A stretch of DNA of 64,000 nt from Micrasema longulum (lineage: Eukaryota > Arthropoda > Insecta > Trichoptera > Brachycentridae): the NCBI GenBank assembly GCA_022494885.1, contig JAGVSM010000193.1:122499-186498 (forward strand), given 5' to 3'. Positions 11,001 through 22,420 of this stretch are shown here, piece by piece. The notes under the pieces are model-generated. The model saw only the letters and a program-made list of their open reading frames with translations, did no database searches and was not told the origin of the DNA. Position 1 is the stretch's first letter, and each line of letters begins with the position of its first letter. A program made the translations under genes and the position numbers.

Positions 11001-14000
11001 AGTAAAGTCATCTTTGTGAACTTTTGCTATGTCTGCAGGATAGGCCTTTGACACTCTAGCGCAAGCTATCCTGGCGCCAAAGATTTTTGCGAGCTGAAGA
11101 ATGTTTTGGCTCTAAAAGAAAAAATAAACAATAATTTACATTTCTGCATAGATACACCAAATGAAGCGTATTTTAAAAACACTGGCCAAAAAATGTTAAT
11201 ATGTTATTGTTTCTTTCACTTCATGAGTCAATTTTGACTAATTTTGGGCCGAGTAAAAAATAAAATGACAAAAATAATCTAATTTTGTTGCAACAGAGAG
11301 AGAAAATATTTTCGAGAACGGAATATGTAAGTCTAGGCATTATAATTTCCACCTACATAGGAGGTACATACTATAATGTAAGTAATATATACTGTAAATT
11401 GATATTTTTCTGTGGCTCTGTGTGATACTACAACTCTCATCCATGAAATCAACTCAAACGACGTAATTTCGCGATATATTATATTATATAGATATATTAT
11501 CCATTACTTTAATAAATAATTCGTCAAAAAATAAATATAAAATACCACTATGAATTCAGTCGATATTAGGTATTCAATTGAAATGTCAACTGGTCAAATT
11601 GTTCTAGTAATTAATAGTGCTAAAAACGGCCGCGTGGAGCGCTAAATGTCCTGAAATATGACGCATGAAAGTAATTATAGTCTTATGTCAAAAGTACCAT
11701 CTCAAAGAAAAATAGTCCTTAAGAAACAATGTTTGAAATACTGTTTTCCAAATCAAGAACCTTCAAATAATTTGTGTAATCTGCAAGTTTAATCTAGGAG
11801 AAAAAATCCGCACTGGGGATAGTAACATTCAAAATATAGTATACTTATTTGTATAAAAAAATAAGCTAGAATAATCAACTAGTTTCTTGGCTCACCGCAG
11901 GCGCTGGACGGGCTTTATTAAAATTTATATTTATATCAGGATAAAAATACAAACGGTGGAAATGATTTTAAATAAATGTTAATTATTTATTTGTTTTTCT
12001 GTAAGTAAAGTTGCAATAAAATATTATTATGGTTAGTCAAATATAATGGTAAGCTGCGCATAATCGCTTCTATACAGGATCGCTCTATATCGCTCCTGCT
12101 GCACACTCCAGCTTTCCTGCAAACATTTGAACATACTCAAAACATTGTTGAATTAACTTACTGGTAAAAGAAGAATAATAAAAACTGGGAAATCGTTTTC
12201 AGGCCTTGCTTAATAGTTGCTGCTGCGACGGTTGATGCGTAGTTCAGTTTACAACTTTCAAGTGTACATATCGCACCTTAAGGACAAAAGCGACTTAACT
12301 AAAGAAATGCTTAAAATGAGTTAAGATCGTTACACCGTTACATCTGGTCGGTTTGTTACTCAGTGAATTTTGATTCCGTGTCAGTACGGAAGTGACGCAA
12401 TTAGTGTTTTGTTTACATTGCTGCGCGAAGGACGCTACGCAGACAAACATATAATAGCGAAAAAGCCTTTTGTTTTTTTTTTTAAATATTAAAACGACCA
12501 ATTTAGCTTTGTCACAATTTACAATTTATAAGGTATCACAATTAACATTCTTCTTTTGCAATTTCCCAAATGGTTATTTTTTTAGTTGAGTCGTTTTCGT
12601 CCGAAAGGTACGTATTTAGTTTAGAAATATTAATAATTAGTAAATAGTTTAATGATAATTAGATATAAGTCAATATTAGCGCACTAAATTTAGTGAACGC
12701 GCATTTGCGGTCGCAGGCCCTATGGCATGGAATGCTCTCCCATCAGAGGTGCGAGGCTGTGAAAGTGAAGTGATGTTTCGGAAAATACTTAAAACCCACT
12801 TGGTCTCTAAATCATTTGAATAAATCCGTAGCATGTGGCAACAAAATAAATTATTTTAATTAAATTACAAATTTAAAAGAATCACTATGTAAAGCGCCTT
12901 TGAGGTATTTTGTTACGAAAATGGCGCTATATAAGTTATCCATAATAATAATAATAAGAACATTCATATATGATACTTTGTTTGGACTATTTAAAGACTA
13001 AATAAAAAAGGCCTGTTCTTGGTATATACATCCACATATCTATGAACTTGAAGTGTAAACAATCATTTTCAAGGAGGCACTTTTTGCTTTAATAGCCATT
13101 TATTTCAATTTTAAATCGTTTTGAAGATGCTACTTTTCAATCACATAAGTTATTTAAACTGCGAAAGAGAAATAAGTACACTTTACATTGTATAAACACA
13201 CATCAAGAAGTTATTAAAATTAACATTATTTTAGACAAGAAAATATTGAAGTCTAGGCTATGTGTAACAGAAACAGAGCTTGTGGAACAGGGTTTATGAC
13301 ATGTCATCAGCTGGAATAAGTGACTAATGTGCATATTGTAACATTTTCCTGTCTACCTTTCTCTGAACTTCCATATTTCTTCAATTATTTGCTGACACGA
13401 GGGTTGCTATTTAAGTTTTGAGATACGGCCATCACCAGGGTGAATATGTCAAATCTGAAATCGTCACTGCAAAGTTTGCCATTTTTAATGGTAAACGTAC
13501 TCAGAACGTTTTTTTATACGAGTGATATTTGTGTTGTGTACAGATACTTGCAAAATTAATTTTGTTAAAAAAATGTAACTTATTCGTCAACATTTTCGTG
13601 CGATGATTTTCTATGCCTTTCGACGAAGATTAAACCAACAACAGTGTGCCAATCAACTCGCTGCGGCTTTTGGTGATAAAACACCATTTCGAGCAACCGT
13701 GTTTTTCTGATTTTCTGAATTCAATCGTGGTCACAGTTCGTTACAGGACGAATATTGTGAAGGCCGTCCAAAATCGTGTGCCTGGAAAAATCGATAGTTT
13801 GCGTGAACTGATATTGCAAGATCACCATGAGATTTAAACATGCTTGGACATTAGTTCAACTTGCATTTATTCAATATTGCATGAACATTTGATCGTCAAA
13901 AATAAATATTCGCGTTGGATACTGCAAAATTTGACAATCGCTCAAAAAAAGGCTCGTGTCGATTGGTGCAAACAAATGTTTAAAAAATTCAATCGCGGTG

Positions 14001-14582
14001 CTTCAAAACACGTCTATAAGATCGTAATAGGCGACGAATCGTGGATCTATTGAACCCAAAACAAAACAACAATCGACTGTATGGGTCTTTCAAGACGAGC
14101 CAAATCCAACAAAAGTTGTTCGCGCACGAAGCAAATGGCCGCCTGTTTTTTAAAAAATAACTGGATATGTCGCCACCATTCTATTAGAGCAACGTAGAAC
14201 GGTCAATTCTGAATGGCACACCACCATTGGTTTGCCTGAAAAACAATAAAGCCATTTTCGATTACAAATATTTGTTTTTATTGTCTATCTCAAAACTTAA
14301 GTAGCAACCCTCGAAGTTGTGAAAATTGTTGATAATTGTCTTCCCAATCAGCTTTTTAACTTCTTAAAGAGCTGAAACATTTATTGATGCGGGTGAACTT
14401 CATCTAACTGAATATATTTCACATACATACTAGGCATCTTAAAAACTCGCTGACGGGTAAAATCCACTCCTAGTGTAAAAAAAATGTGCTAAGTAAAACA
14501 GATGGTAAACATGCGAAATATATTTTACCTGTGTAAGTCCAAAGACAGCAAAAATAACCAGATATAATAAAACGATCTTCAT
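8095..14582 (-). CDS. OBP2, Minus-C odorant-binding protein, three exons
   Basis: Exons are 14582-14529 (18 codons), 11111-10980 (44 codons) and 8319-8095 (74 codons plus stop), giving 136 residues. Donors are GTAAAA and GTATGT; acceptors end TTTTAG and CCTTAG; both introns are phase 0. Exon 1 is a signal peptide, MKIVLLYLVIFAVFGLTQ. The mature part has four cysteines spaced C-X31-C-X38-C-X17-C, with a YCVYLLLGL helix around C3 and the terminus YPGDIYVL. In the PBP/GOBP family such proteins fold into a helical bundle that carries small hydrophobic ligands outside the cell; here C2 and C5 are absent. A second intron, just before the helix carrying the second cysteine, is not found in OBP3 or OBP5-7. 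Introns hold LINE, SINE, mariner and PLE debris. Ligand unknown. Confidence 0.88.
8358..8425 (+). mobile_element. Reverse-transcriptase scrap
   Basis: Reads GMPQGTVVGHVLFIIFL, matching the SGxPQGxxLGPxLF motif of non-LTR reverse transcriptases. It lies in OBP2 intron 2 next to the third exon's acceptor. Confidence 0.45.
8426..9030. other. No feature recognised (OBP2 intron 2)
   Basis: Unassigned intronic sequence; open frames are short and unlike known proteins. Confidence 0.4.
9040..9290 (+). repeat. SINE-D copy, degraded head
   Basis: Contains CCATGCAGGAAGTCTCAGG, ACTAGAATATTTCACAG, GGACTGGTACCTGAAG and GTGCCCTATGCACCATTAGG, the core of the family. Confidence 0.75.
9330..9612 (+). mobile_element. 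Non-LTR retrotransposon C-terminal fragment
   Basis: Reads LNISPLQDRRNKSDLLVPFK and ILNSLFDAPELLS with later stops, homologous to the better copy at 55385-56430 (SLERRRTEMDLIYIFKILNA). Confidence 0.65.
9640..10085 (-). mobile_element. Penelope-like element 3' fragment with GIY-YIG end
   Basis: On the minus strand the frame reads INEHSRGLSSNSLSEFANHI, then LLHTVINKGIIMNNLENIEI and ASPLLSIF. This is the C-terminal part of the GIY-YIG endonuclease domain of Penelope-like retroelements (H-x(n)-NHxF, LH...KG...LE..EI). A hammerhead-like sequence follows at 9726-9683 in the terminal region. Confidence 0.65.
9683..9726 (-). ncRNA. Hammerhead-like ribozyme in PLE terminal repeat
   Basis: In order: helix I strand ACAC, CUGAGGA (CUGANGA core), helix II GGGUA/UACCC, GAAAC, very short helix III, then GUC and the pairing strand GUGU. 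An unpaired U follows the core. The abbreviated helix III fits the small hammerheads reported with Penelope-like elements. Confidence 0.5.
10090..10970. other. No feature recognised (OBP2 intron 2)
   Basis: AT-rich intronic sequence with no supported element. Confidence 0.4.
11283..11345 (+). repeat. Repeat E fragment
   Basis: GTTGCAACAGAGAGAG and AAGTCTAGGCATT match the family's central start. Confidence 0.55.
11610..11915 (+). repeat. Repeat F copy (unclassified)
   Basis: Shares CTCAAAGAAAAATAGTCCTT and a CGCAGGCGCTGGACGGGC segment with the inverted copy at 34095-34400. Confidence 0.45.
12015..12085 (-). repeat. Repeat G copy
   Basis: Reverse complement of AGCGATTATGCGCAGCTTAC; plus-strand copies at 33905-33990 and 54274-54345 end in AAT repeats, suggesting a LINE or SINE 3' tail. 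Confidence 0.5.
12108..12225 (-). repeat. Repeat E fragment
   Basis: Contains CATACTCAAAACATTGTTGA and TGGTAAAAGAAGAA. Confidence 0.6.
12690..12957 (+). mobile_element. L2/CR1-like LINE 3' end
   Basis: Reads RAFAVAGPMAWNALPSEVR and FRKILKTHLVSKSFE-stop, the usual C-terminus of L2/CR1-type proteins. It is followed by AAAATGGCGCTATATAAG and an (AAT)n tail. Confidence 0.72.
12958..13398. other. No feature recognised (OBP2 intron 1)
   Basis: Unassigned AT-rich intronic sequence. Confidence 0.4.
13399..14313 (+). mobile_element. Mariner element 2, internally deleted, with both TIRs
   Basis: About 28-bp inverted ends (CGAGGGTTGCTATTTAAG at 13399 and its near-perfect complement ending at 14313) flank a 0.9-kb element. 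Frames read LILQDHHEI, ARVDWCKQMFKKFN, VIGDESWIY-stop and VWVFQDEPNPTKVVRARSKW. Sequence after the first catalytic D block is mostly deleted, including the later acidic residues. Confidence 0.82.
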
Positions 14583-14804
14583 TTTGTAACTTTGTCCTTT
14601 AAATAAACCGATAGATCAAGTCAGTTTCATTAAATATCTCAAATCATGATTACTTATTCATTTTTTACTCAATTAATTTTTGTTATCGTTGCAACACTTT
14701 CTTAACACCTTGGCTTATAATTACAATGTTTTTACATTCAGAAAAGACTTATTTTATATTTTTCTAAAGACATTAATTAGTCTTTATTTAAATTACTTAT
14801 TAAC

Positions 14805-15345
14805 AATTCTTGATGGAATTCCATTGTAATGATATAATAACTTATATTTACATATGAGTTATTAATTTAAAAATACTTGGTGCACTTCCACTTATTTAAT
14901 TGACCAATTAGCGCTTTCATCCTCTAATGGGCATCTTCAGACTGGTGAATATTATACAGTGTAAATATAATTTATATTAAACTAAATATTATCTTAAGTG
15001 TAGGTACATACGTGTACATAAATGTACCTACACTTAAGATAATATTTAGTTTAATATAAATTATCCTATATAAGCGTATACAAAAAGGAACAAAGTGAAG
15101 AATAACAGTCTATTTAAATATGTTTAATAGTGGTGAAGATATTAGGTTGGTTTGTTCATTTATTATTTTAAAATTAGGATTATTTAGATATTTATTAATT
15201 TCTAATTGTTCAAGTATATTAAGTTTACGCCCTTTGCTGCTTATATGACGCGTAATAAATAGATGAATCATGTTACAATCACATTGATATATTTTATAAG
15301 AAATTCTTAAAAATAGAAATATTGTATAATAATACATTTATGTTT
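14805..15345 (-). mobile_element. Penelope-like element 3' fragment with palindrome
   Basis: The minus-strand frame reads KGRKLNILEQLEINKYL and NEQTNLISSPLLNIF, the C-terminus of the PLE GIY-YIG endonuclease. Beyond it lies a palindrome with 42-bp arms (14968-15065), a decayed hammerhead-like CUGAAGAUG...GAAA...GGUC (14940-14902) and the motif ATTCTTGATGGAATTCC, which recurs at the start of the 18-kb foldback. Confidence 0.65.
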
Positions 15346-15702
15346 ATATAAATTTCCTCATAATATTTCAATCATGTTTTAAAATTAAAATGAACAGCAA
15401 CCTGATATTTTTTCGACAACAATTATCTAAATTTACAAAACTATAAGGCTTCATTAATTATCTCACAATACATACTTGTATGTCAATAAATGTTTACTTT
15501 GTTATATTTTCCCCGAAATTCAAATACAAATACCTAAATTCCCCATTACCTATTAAACACTTAGCCTCACCCTTAACCATCGGTTTTTCCCTCAATTATG
15601 ATTAATGTACATGCTATAGTTCATAAGATTATTTTTATTTTCTACTTAAGTACCTTGAATTATATAACTATATAAGGACATTCAATCCAAATAATCTTCA
15701 CA

Positions 15703-15745
15703 TTCGTTTGAAAATGCCCTAATAAGGCGAAACAATTGTCACGAA
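15703..15745 (+). ncRNA. Hammerhead-like sequence, degenerate core
   Basis: Helix I UUCGU/ACGAA pairs perfectly around UUGAAAA (for CUGANGA), helix II GCC/GGC, GAAAC and GUC. Core changes suggest loss of activity. Confidence 0.42.
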
Positions 15746-15849
15746 GTTTTTATTTTTATATGTTTATATTTGTAAAAATAAAATAAAGTGTTCAGTAGAC
15801 TCAAATCAGTGTTTGATTTCTAATTATAAGTTCCCACTATAATTATTTA

Positions 15850-16025
15850 TATCACTCTCCAGAGTGCCTTCCAAGGCAGACCAAAATAGGGATGGCTGGA
15901 TGAGGTGAAAAGTGACATGAGAGCAATTGGTCTGGCAAACTAGAGAAGAGACAAAGGTGCAGGAAGAAATGGAGACAGATTCAGGAGAAGGCCAGGGCAT
16001 TCAACGGCTTGTAGCGCCACTGATG
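15850..16025 (+). mobile_element. LINE C-terminal remnant
   Basis: Across frameshifts it reads KIGWLDEVKSDMRAIGLAN and EKAKAFNGL-like ends, the GRPKxxWxDDV ... NWR ... EEAKAHxGL tail common to insect non-LTR proteins. Confidence 0.55.
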
Positions 16026-16475
16026 ATGATAAAGCAGTTATTAAAATCTCTTAATATCGTGTATATATATTTTTTAATATGTGAGTTGCATCGTTCATTC
16101 ACCTTGCTTGTAATGCACAAGGTTTATGTTTACTTCAAGGGATAGTTATTTATTTGTTTACTTCAAAAAAAATCAATTAATTTTACTACAACGAAAAACT
16201 AAAACAGGCCACAGCCAAAACCTCCCACCCGATCCTTACATAGTAAATCAACTAAATAACTAAACAAAGTTTTTCATTGATCTAATCGTATATATTATTA
16301 CTCTAGAAATGATTGATTGCGTCTGTCCTCTCTCTGTACGGGCCCATTTAGCCCGCTGGACGTCCGATCAACGTGGGCAAACTCCGCCACAGATCCCCGA
16401 CCTCAGACCATCCACCTCACCCTACCACCTCGGCCGACCACCGAGTAGTCAGATTACAAAAGACGCCACGCTTCC
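16026..16475. other. Intergenic, no gene recognised
   Basis: Contains a C-rich stretch (16320-16450) of unknown origin leading into repeat H. Confidence 0.3.
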
Positions 16476-16479
16476 AGTT

Positions 16480-16545
16480 ACGAGGGCGACAAAGATATTG
16501 TATATATGATACGCCTAACGATCGGATCCACACGCGTGTAAATTT
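16480..16545 (+). repeat. Repeat H copy 1
   Basis: GATATTGTATATATGATACG and ATCGGATCCACACGCGTG recur at 16965-17040. Confidence 0.55.
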
Positions 16546-16954
16546 TTAAATTTATTTTTTAATGTTTCAAATGGCAGATAAAATATTTATATCTGTACCT
16601 CAGAGGCCGACAAATGCAAATCCAAATCCAAATCTCAAATTTTCAACAAGAACCTAAAAAATCTACTTTACCCAAGTGATTTATAATCATTTATAGCATT
16701 TATTTTTATTTATAGTATCTTAATACATTGGTTCTTTCATTATAAGACTGAAATTTCTTCAAAATCAATGGACATGATCGTAAACTGTATACGAAATTCG
16801 AAATGTCATTTCATCCTCTGAGTTACAGATATAAATTCTGGTAAAATAGTTTTTTTTTCAATCAATAATAAAAATAATAACAAAAACCTTAGCTTATATT
16901 ATATTTTAACGTTTCACAGATCGGCCGCTAGATGGTCTACAATTCACCACGTGA

Positions 16955-17040
16955 CGTCCTCGTTGACTCCAGTCAACGAGGACGACAAAAATATTGTATT
17001 TATGATACGCCTAGCAATCGGATCTACACACGTGTTTTGA
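16955..17040 (+). repeat. Repeat H copy 2 with perfect hairpin
   Basis: CGTCCTCGTTGACT and AGTCAACGAGGACG form a 14-bp-arm hairpin at 16955-16984, immediately followed by the second copy of the repeat. Confidence 0.55.
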
Positions 17041-17164
17041 ATGAATATTCTAGCATGTAACAGACTGTTGTCTGCTAGTTATGATTGAATTTTATAGGAA
17101 AAACCAATATCCATACAATTACAATATAGTTCACTAGAAGGCGCGCTTAGAATCATTTTACATT

Positions 17165-17342
17165 TTTACATTTTTTTTTTGCACCACAACAGGCCAGGAG
17201 GCCTAATTACAGTGGTGAATTACATCACAGAGCACCCAGGCTTGAGAAAAATCACATTATAATTTTTGTTCTCACCGGGAATCGAACCCGGAACCTTCCG
17301 TGCGTGAGTCAAGCGTCTTAACCACTACACCACGGAGGCCGC
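17165..17342 (-). repeat. SINE-B copy
   Basis: Full copy: minus-strand head GGCCTCCGTGGTGTAGTGG, B box GGGTTCGATTCC, body and a poly-A tail pairing with the T-run at 17170. Confidence 0.8.
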
Positions 17343-17625
17343 CATATTTGCACACATCGCACTGTGTTCAAAGGTCTGACATCCCGCCTGCGCGCATGCG
17401 TGTAGTGGCCGCGTAATTTACTCTACTTTCATTTAGAGATAAAAATTTCCTCTACATTCATACATCTTCTCATGCACGTGCGACGCACCAAATATACTTG
17501 AATTGATTAATTTTAGAGTACCTGCTGTCAACGTTAGGAGTACTTTATTGTTTCATTGCTCCAGTACTTATTCCAACCAACAAAACAATTCATTGATACC
17601 GAGACTGCATAGTGCGTAGGTTAGG
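17343..17625. other. No feature recognised
   Basis: Intergenic between SINE-B and a LINE 3' end. Confidence 0.35.
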
Positions 17626-18089
17626 TAACACTTACGGAACGGCTGCAGACATTCTGTCCAATTCTTTACTATCTTATAAGTCCACAATATCAAGTTTATT
17701 TGTAGCTGCTCGTCAAACCATTATTGACAATTCAATTCCATAAATTAAAAAAATACTTACTTGTTTATTTTTATTACCATATACTTGTTTTTTATTTTTT
17801 ACTATTATATCAAATTGCACTTTAGTATTGACAAATACGCATTTCATAGAAACAAATTTTTATTTCTTATTTTTTCGTGATAATATATGCTTGCTGGTTT
17901 ATTAATTTAACTTAAAAATGTCTTTCTTGCTTACCGTAACACTTTGTTTATTGTTTGCTTTACAGAATTTATTTCATAAGCTTATATAAAACATTTAAGT
18001 TTGTAAGTGAAAATTCTTGATGGAAGTTCATTGTAATTTATTATATAAATAAAACACGAGTGATACTTTAATCCACAAATTTGGAATAT

Positions 18090-18132
18090 CCAGTGACCAG
18101 TTTCATCGCTTTCGCGACATCTTCGAGACTGG
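18090..18132 (-). ncRNA. Hammerhead-like motif, left arm
   Basis: Helix I CCAGU/ACUGG, core CUCGAAGA (one base more than CUGANGA), helix II GUCGC-GAAA-GCGAU, GAAAC, GUC. Confidence 0.42.
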
Positions 18133-18576
18133 TATATTTATTAAAAAGTTAAATGTATTTATACATAACAGAGGTAAGGATACATAATTCAAAGTTATAT
18201 GTAAGTAAATTAAATAAAGTTATTTTTATCTTAAGGATCATTATCGACAAATTTTCTATGGGTTAACAAATGAATGGATATAATGTTATTTTAATGAGTT
18301 TAAGTATTTTATTTTATTGTTGGTGTCCCATCCTTCGTGAGTGTCCCATCCTTCGTGATCTACCACACTCACGAAGGATGGGACACCAACAATAAAATAA
18401 AATACTTAAACTCATTAAAATAACATTATATCCATTCATTTGTTAACCCATAGAAAATTTGTCGATAATGATCCTTAAGATAAAAATAACTTTATTTAAT
18501 TTACTTACATATAACTTTGAATTATGTATCCTTACCTCTGTTATGTATAAATACATTTAACTTTTTAATAAATAAA

Positions 18577-18619
18577 CCAGTCTCGAAGATGTCGCGAAAG
18601 CGATGAAACCGGTCACTGG
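18577..18619 (+). ncRNA. Hammerhead-like motif, right arm
   Basis: Mirror of the left-arm motif, differing by one base in the short helix III (ACCGGU against ACUGGU). Confidence 0.42.
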
Positions 18620-18915
18620 ATATTCCAAATTTGTGGATTAAAGTATCACTCGTGTTTTATTTATATAATAAATAAGCTTATATCTTTGCATTTTTTGTTT
18701 ATATGCTAACTGTTTTTTCTTGCATACCTTTATTATTATTGTTTTTTTTTTTTTACTTTGTAAAACTTTTTATTATATCCTTTTTAACTAATTTCATATA
18801 TTTTTCTGTATATTCTGTGTTTATTATTTAGTATGTTAGCATGTATTTCATTTTTATTTTTTGTAAATGCCTTTTGGGCGTTAATGAACAAAATAAATGA
18901 ACAAATAAATGTCTT

Positions 18916-19115
18916 CTCTATTTCTGCATCCATCTACATTAGCATTGTAAATATATTAAGCCGTTCTTTTGCTGTCCATTCGCTTCACATGTCCAAACTA
19001 ACGCAGCACCCCTTTCTTGATTCTGTCGATAATGCATGTCTCAGCCTTACATCTCGACATTTGTGCTCCTATCATATATCGTTTTACCACAAATTTGCCT
19101 GAGGGCTCGAATTTC
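18916..19115 (-). mobile_element. RTE-like LINE 3' remnant
   Basis: The minus strand parallels 1-250: GGACAGCAAAAGAACGGCT and ATGGATGCAGAAATAGAG, in broken frames. Confidence 0.6.
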
Positions 19116-19620
19116 CACTGCATCTAACCTACTTTTGTAATTTCTTTTTATTTGCATTAAATACAATATTAAACACTAAAAATAATGTGTCTTGGGCCTA
19201 GGACATTTAATAGTGCAGTTTCGATTTATATACATTAAAAAATATACATTAAAACATAATATAGTGTGAGATATTAACAAAATTTTAAAACAGTGTTACC
19301 CACAGTCTAAAAAATAAAGTACACCATTTAATTTCTCTCTGTATACCTATACACATACATACTCGTATAAACTAATTTCTAAAATAATAAATTCAAATTT
19401 TTCGCTATGTCGTAAAAATACTTAAGCGATGGACGGGTTAAATTAATACAATCAACCAACAATGTCTCAATCATAAATGAATATTTAAATATATTTTTAA
19501 AATGAGGAAAAATATATTTATGATACTTATTACAAGTTTTTTTTGTTTTTTATTTAACCTTATGTTCTTGAAACATATATATCTTTGTTAAAAATATTCA
19601 CTTAAAAAGAAAGCTTTCCT
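19116..19620. other. No feature recognised
   Basis: AT-rich intergenic sequence. Confidence 0.4.
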
Positions 19621-19624
19621 CTAT

Positions 19625-20120
19625 CATTGGTGGCGTCCGTCTACTCCGAACTGAAGAAATGTTTGAATCGAATATAAAAAAAATGTCTCTAAATGCTCTT
19701 CTTGGAAATCGTGATGAGATTCTTTCTCCTCAGGGAGGGTTATCTTTATTTTTTTCCCTTCAATCCGTCAGCGCTAAAAATGTTCTTAGGTTATCCCCGA
19801 TCACTGGACTACGCAGTTTTTCTCAGGTCATGGTAAATTTAATGACAAATTATTGGTTTTTAATATTGTTGACTCCCCTTCGTGCTGCTGCGGATATCCT
19901 AACCAATCTTCTGAACACATTCTGTGGTCTCGTCGCTTTCCCCCTTTCTATGATTACCGAATGGAGCTTCTCGCTACTATCCGTGGCCCTGTTATAGGTC
20001 CTGTCGGATATACAGATCTGGTGGCTTCCAAAAAGAATTTCGAGGCTTTTAAAAAGTTTTGTAATCATTTCGTCGAATTGATCATGTCCAATCAATTTAA
20101 TCCCAGTCAGTGAAGAATTC
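19625..20120 (+). mobile_element. R1/I-like LINE C-terminal fragment with zinc knuckle
   Basis: Across one frame change it reads VFNIVDSPSCCCGYPNQSSE, HILW and GYTDLVASKKNFEAFKKFC. The CxCG...SxxHILWxC pattern is the C-terminal knuckle of R1/I-type retrotransposons. Confidence 0.7.
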
Positions 20121-20124
20121 ACTT

Positions 20125-22055
20125 CCCTCTTTTCTCAATCCAATGAAGTGCATATTGTGTACTTCTGCTACCAGATGACCGTCTTGCTACCAGATTACAA
20201 AGAGCTCCTTCGGGCAGCTTTTCTCGTTCGGCAATGAGCAACTGTTCCGTGGGGCACCGCCAAGGAGAATTATGTCCTCAGATGCGATGTGCGGTATGTG
20301 GTTGGGCAAGCTATTATTGAATATATTTTTCGCGACGGTTTGTTTAAATTTTTATTGGTTTTATATTTTGCGATGCGATTTTGTAGCAAAAATCGATTAC
20401 CGATTAAACACGTACTTTAAGTTTTTTCAGTTCAGTTCAATGCCAAAATATGGCGTTTATTGGCCAAAAAAAATATGTACATACTTGTAATACAAAATAA
20501 GTTTTCAACATGCAAAAATTGTATGAAAATTTCCGAGCAGCTTCACTGGATACAAAAATACCCGTTAAAAAGGTTCATAAATTAAATATAACACTACAAT
20601 AATACATAATGACAAAAAAAATATAATATTGTAATAAAAATGAAGAAATTACAAAAATAAAATACTAAAAGCATTTAAGAAAAAGTTGAAAAATTAAAAG
20701 CAAAGAAAAAAAATTCGTAAATGACGAACTAATAAATAAAATGAAATTCAGTTAACAAATAATTTTAAAAAAATGGCAACAAACAGTCTAAATTACAAAA
20801 ACTAAAACTAAGTTAAGAAAATTACAGATTATAAAAATAGAAGGAATAAAAATAATCTAGGTCAAATTCAATCTAGGCCAAATCGGACACTGATTTCAGA
20901 TGACAAATAATAAGTACGTAACACGTCTGGTTTCATTTTAAAGATGTTTATTATTTTATTTTATACATAAGACACAGTACATGCGCTAGAACACTAAACA
21001 AATTCTCTATTGTTGGTTACACGGGTTGAGAAGCACTGACTTTATAGATTGAGAAGCGACGGATTTATTGTTTCTTGACCCAGGGTAATTTATGGGCCCC
21101 GGGTGGCCAAAGCAAAAGAACACGTGGTCCTTGGGACGGCCGAACTCTCTCTATCAAGGAACCCGATGCATTGCACCGTTAGGCAATGGAAGATCAGTAT
21201 AACAATGATCGTACGGGGTGAGAATCAAGGCTTTCCGTAGTACCAAAGAGTTCCAAACATGGAAAGCAGACTGGTTAGGTTAAAGAAGCCCTGAGTTGGT
21301 GTCTTAAGCCAGGAAAATACCAGAAAGATAGGTAAGCAGAATGGCAGGAAGACGACCCGGGATAATCTCACTTCTAGAGCTCGGAATTTGCTTTATAAAA
21401 GCCAAAATGAAAGGGGAATGACACATTTTAGGGGTCTCGGGGCAAGGGGTAAACGCGGGTGGCTGAGGGGATGTCGCGTTGGAATGCGAGAGTCTGCAAA
21501 CCTACAGCACATGTTAGAGGCGTAGATAATACGTAACCATATTGGACGAATAGCAAAGCAATATGCGAAAAAATGTATAGGGATAAAAGTGCGTGCTAAA
21601 ATACTGATTTGTTCTTTGGAATCTGATATGTGCAAGGGACATGATTGAATTTGGCGACAGGAAAGGAAACAAGCATAGGAATTAATTTACGCTGTAACAC
21701 ATTATCAAAAACGGCGTACCCGTTTATGATGCAATAATTATGTTTAAAAATAAGGTGAATTTCGAAAACTTTTTTTTTCAAATAAAATGGCGTTGCATAA
21801 TAAATTGTATGCTTTTGCCAATGTCATGTTGAATTTTTTTATAAAACAAACTGGTTCGCAGTACGCAACCAGCAACCAGGCCCAACCGTCGGGTCTGCAA
21901 GCAACATAAACATAGGTAAGTCTAACAGTTCCGAGAAAGCTCTCTCCTTTCTCGTTTCAAAACTAAAAAGGAGAATCCCTCCACCAAACGATCAACCCTC
22001 CACCCATACTCATGCTACTGCCACCGTGTTACCGATCCAACAACAGGCCCTAGTC
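20125..22055. other. No gene recognised between OBP2 and OBP3
   Basis: 20560-20900 is AT-rich low complexity. 21060-21520 is richer in GC than its neighbours but has no long frame or known motif. Confidence 0.35.
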
Positions 22056-22059
22056 GAGC

Positions 22060-22420
22060 ATAAGGTTGTATATAGATGAATTCTTGCTCGCTAAGATGAA
22101 TTGGATATTTCTAGGAAGAGAAATGAGTGGGGCCAAAGTCCTGAAAAAGGTTGCCATTTGGTCATTTATTGGGCAAACAAAGAATAAGTGGTTGAGATCT
22201 TCTTCTTCAAAACGACAATCGTAAATGGGGGAGTCAAAGGCACCAATTCTCGCAAGGTGAGTCCTCGTACATCAATGCTCTATCCTCATTCGACAAATGG
22301 TGGATGTATCTTTTTTGTTAAGCAAAATTTTCTCAAACCAAAGACGTGATGGGATATTAGGTTGAATGAGAGTGTAATGTTTTCCTTTTGAAATTTTGGA
22401 GGAGTTTCATTAGCGGGACC
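22060..22420 (-). mobile_element. I/Jockey-like LINE C-terminal fragment
   Basis: The minus strand reads LARIGAFDSPIYDCRFEEED then LNHLFFVCP and LAPLISLPRNIQFIL, the C-terminal knuckle with HLFFxCP. Confidence 0.65.

Larger units (their letters stand above)
17988..18671. mobile_element. PLE-like foldback element with 12-bp target duplication
   Basis: A 684-bp insertion flanked by direct repeats ATAAGCTTATAT (17976-17987 and 18672-18683). After a 50-bp head carrying ATTCTTGATGGAAGTTC, it is a near-perfect palindrome with roughly 300-bp arms meeting near 18358. Each arm carries a hammerhead-like motif. The shared head motif links it to the PLE at 14805-15345. Confidence 0.75.
17626..18915 (+). 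mobile_element. Non-LTR LINE 3' end, split by a palindromic insertion
   Basis: A short C-terminal frame (AADILSNSLLSYKSTISSLF, then VAARQTIIDNSIP-stop) leads into a 3' UTR. It ends in the stem-loop ATGCCTTTTGGGCGTTAATG and AAATA-type repeats. The inverted copy at 33295-33865 lacks the insertion at 17988-18671. Confidence 0.7.

Noticed and set aside
10854..11051. Plus-strand open frame overlapping 10980-11111
   Set aside because: It is the shadow of OBP2 exon 2, which has matched splice sites and family similarity on the minus strand.
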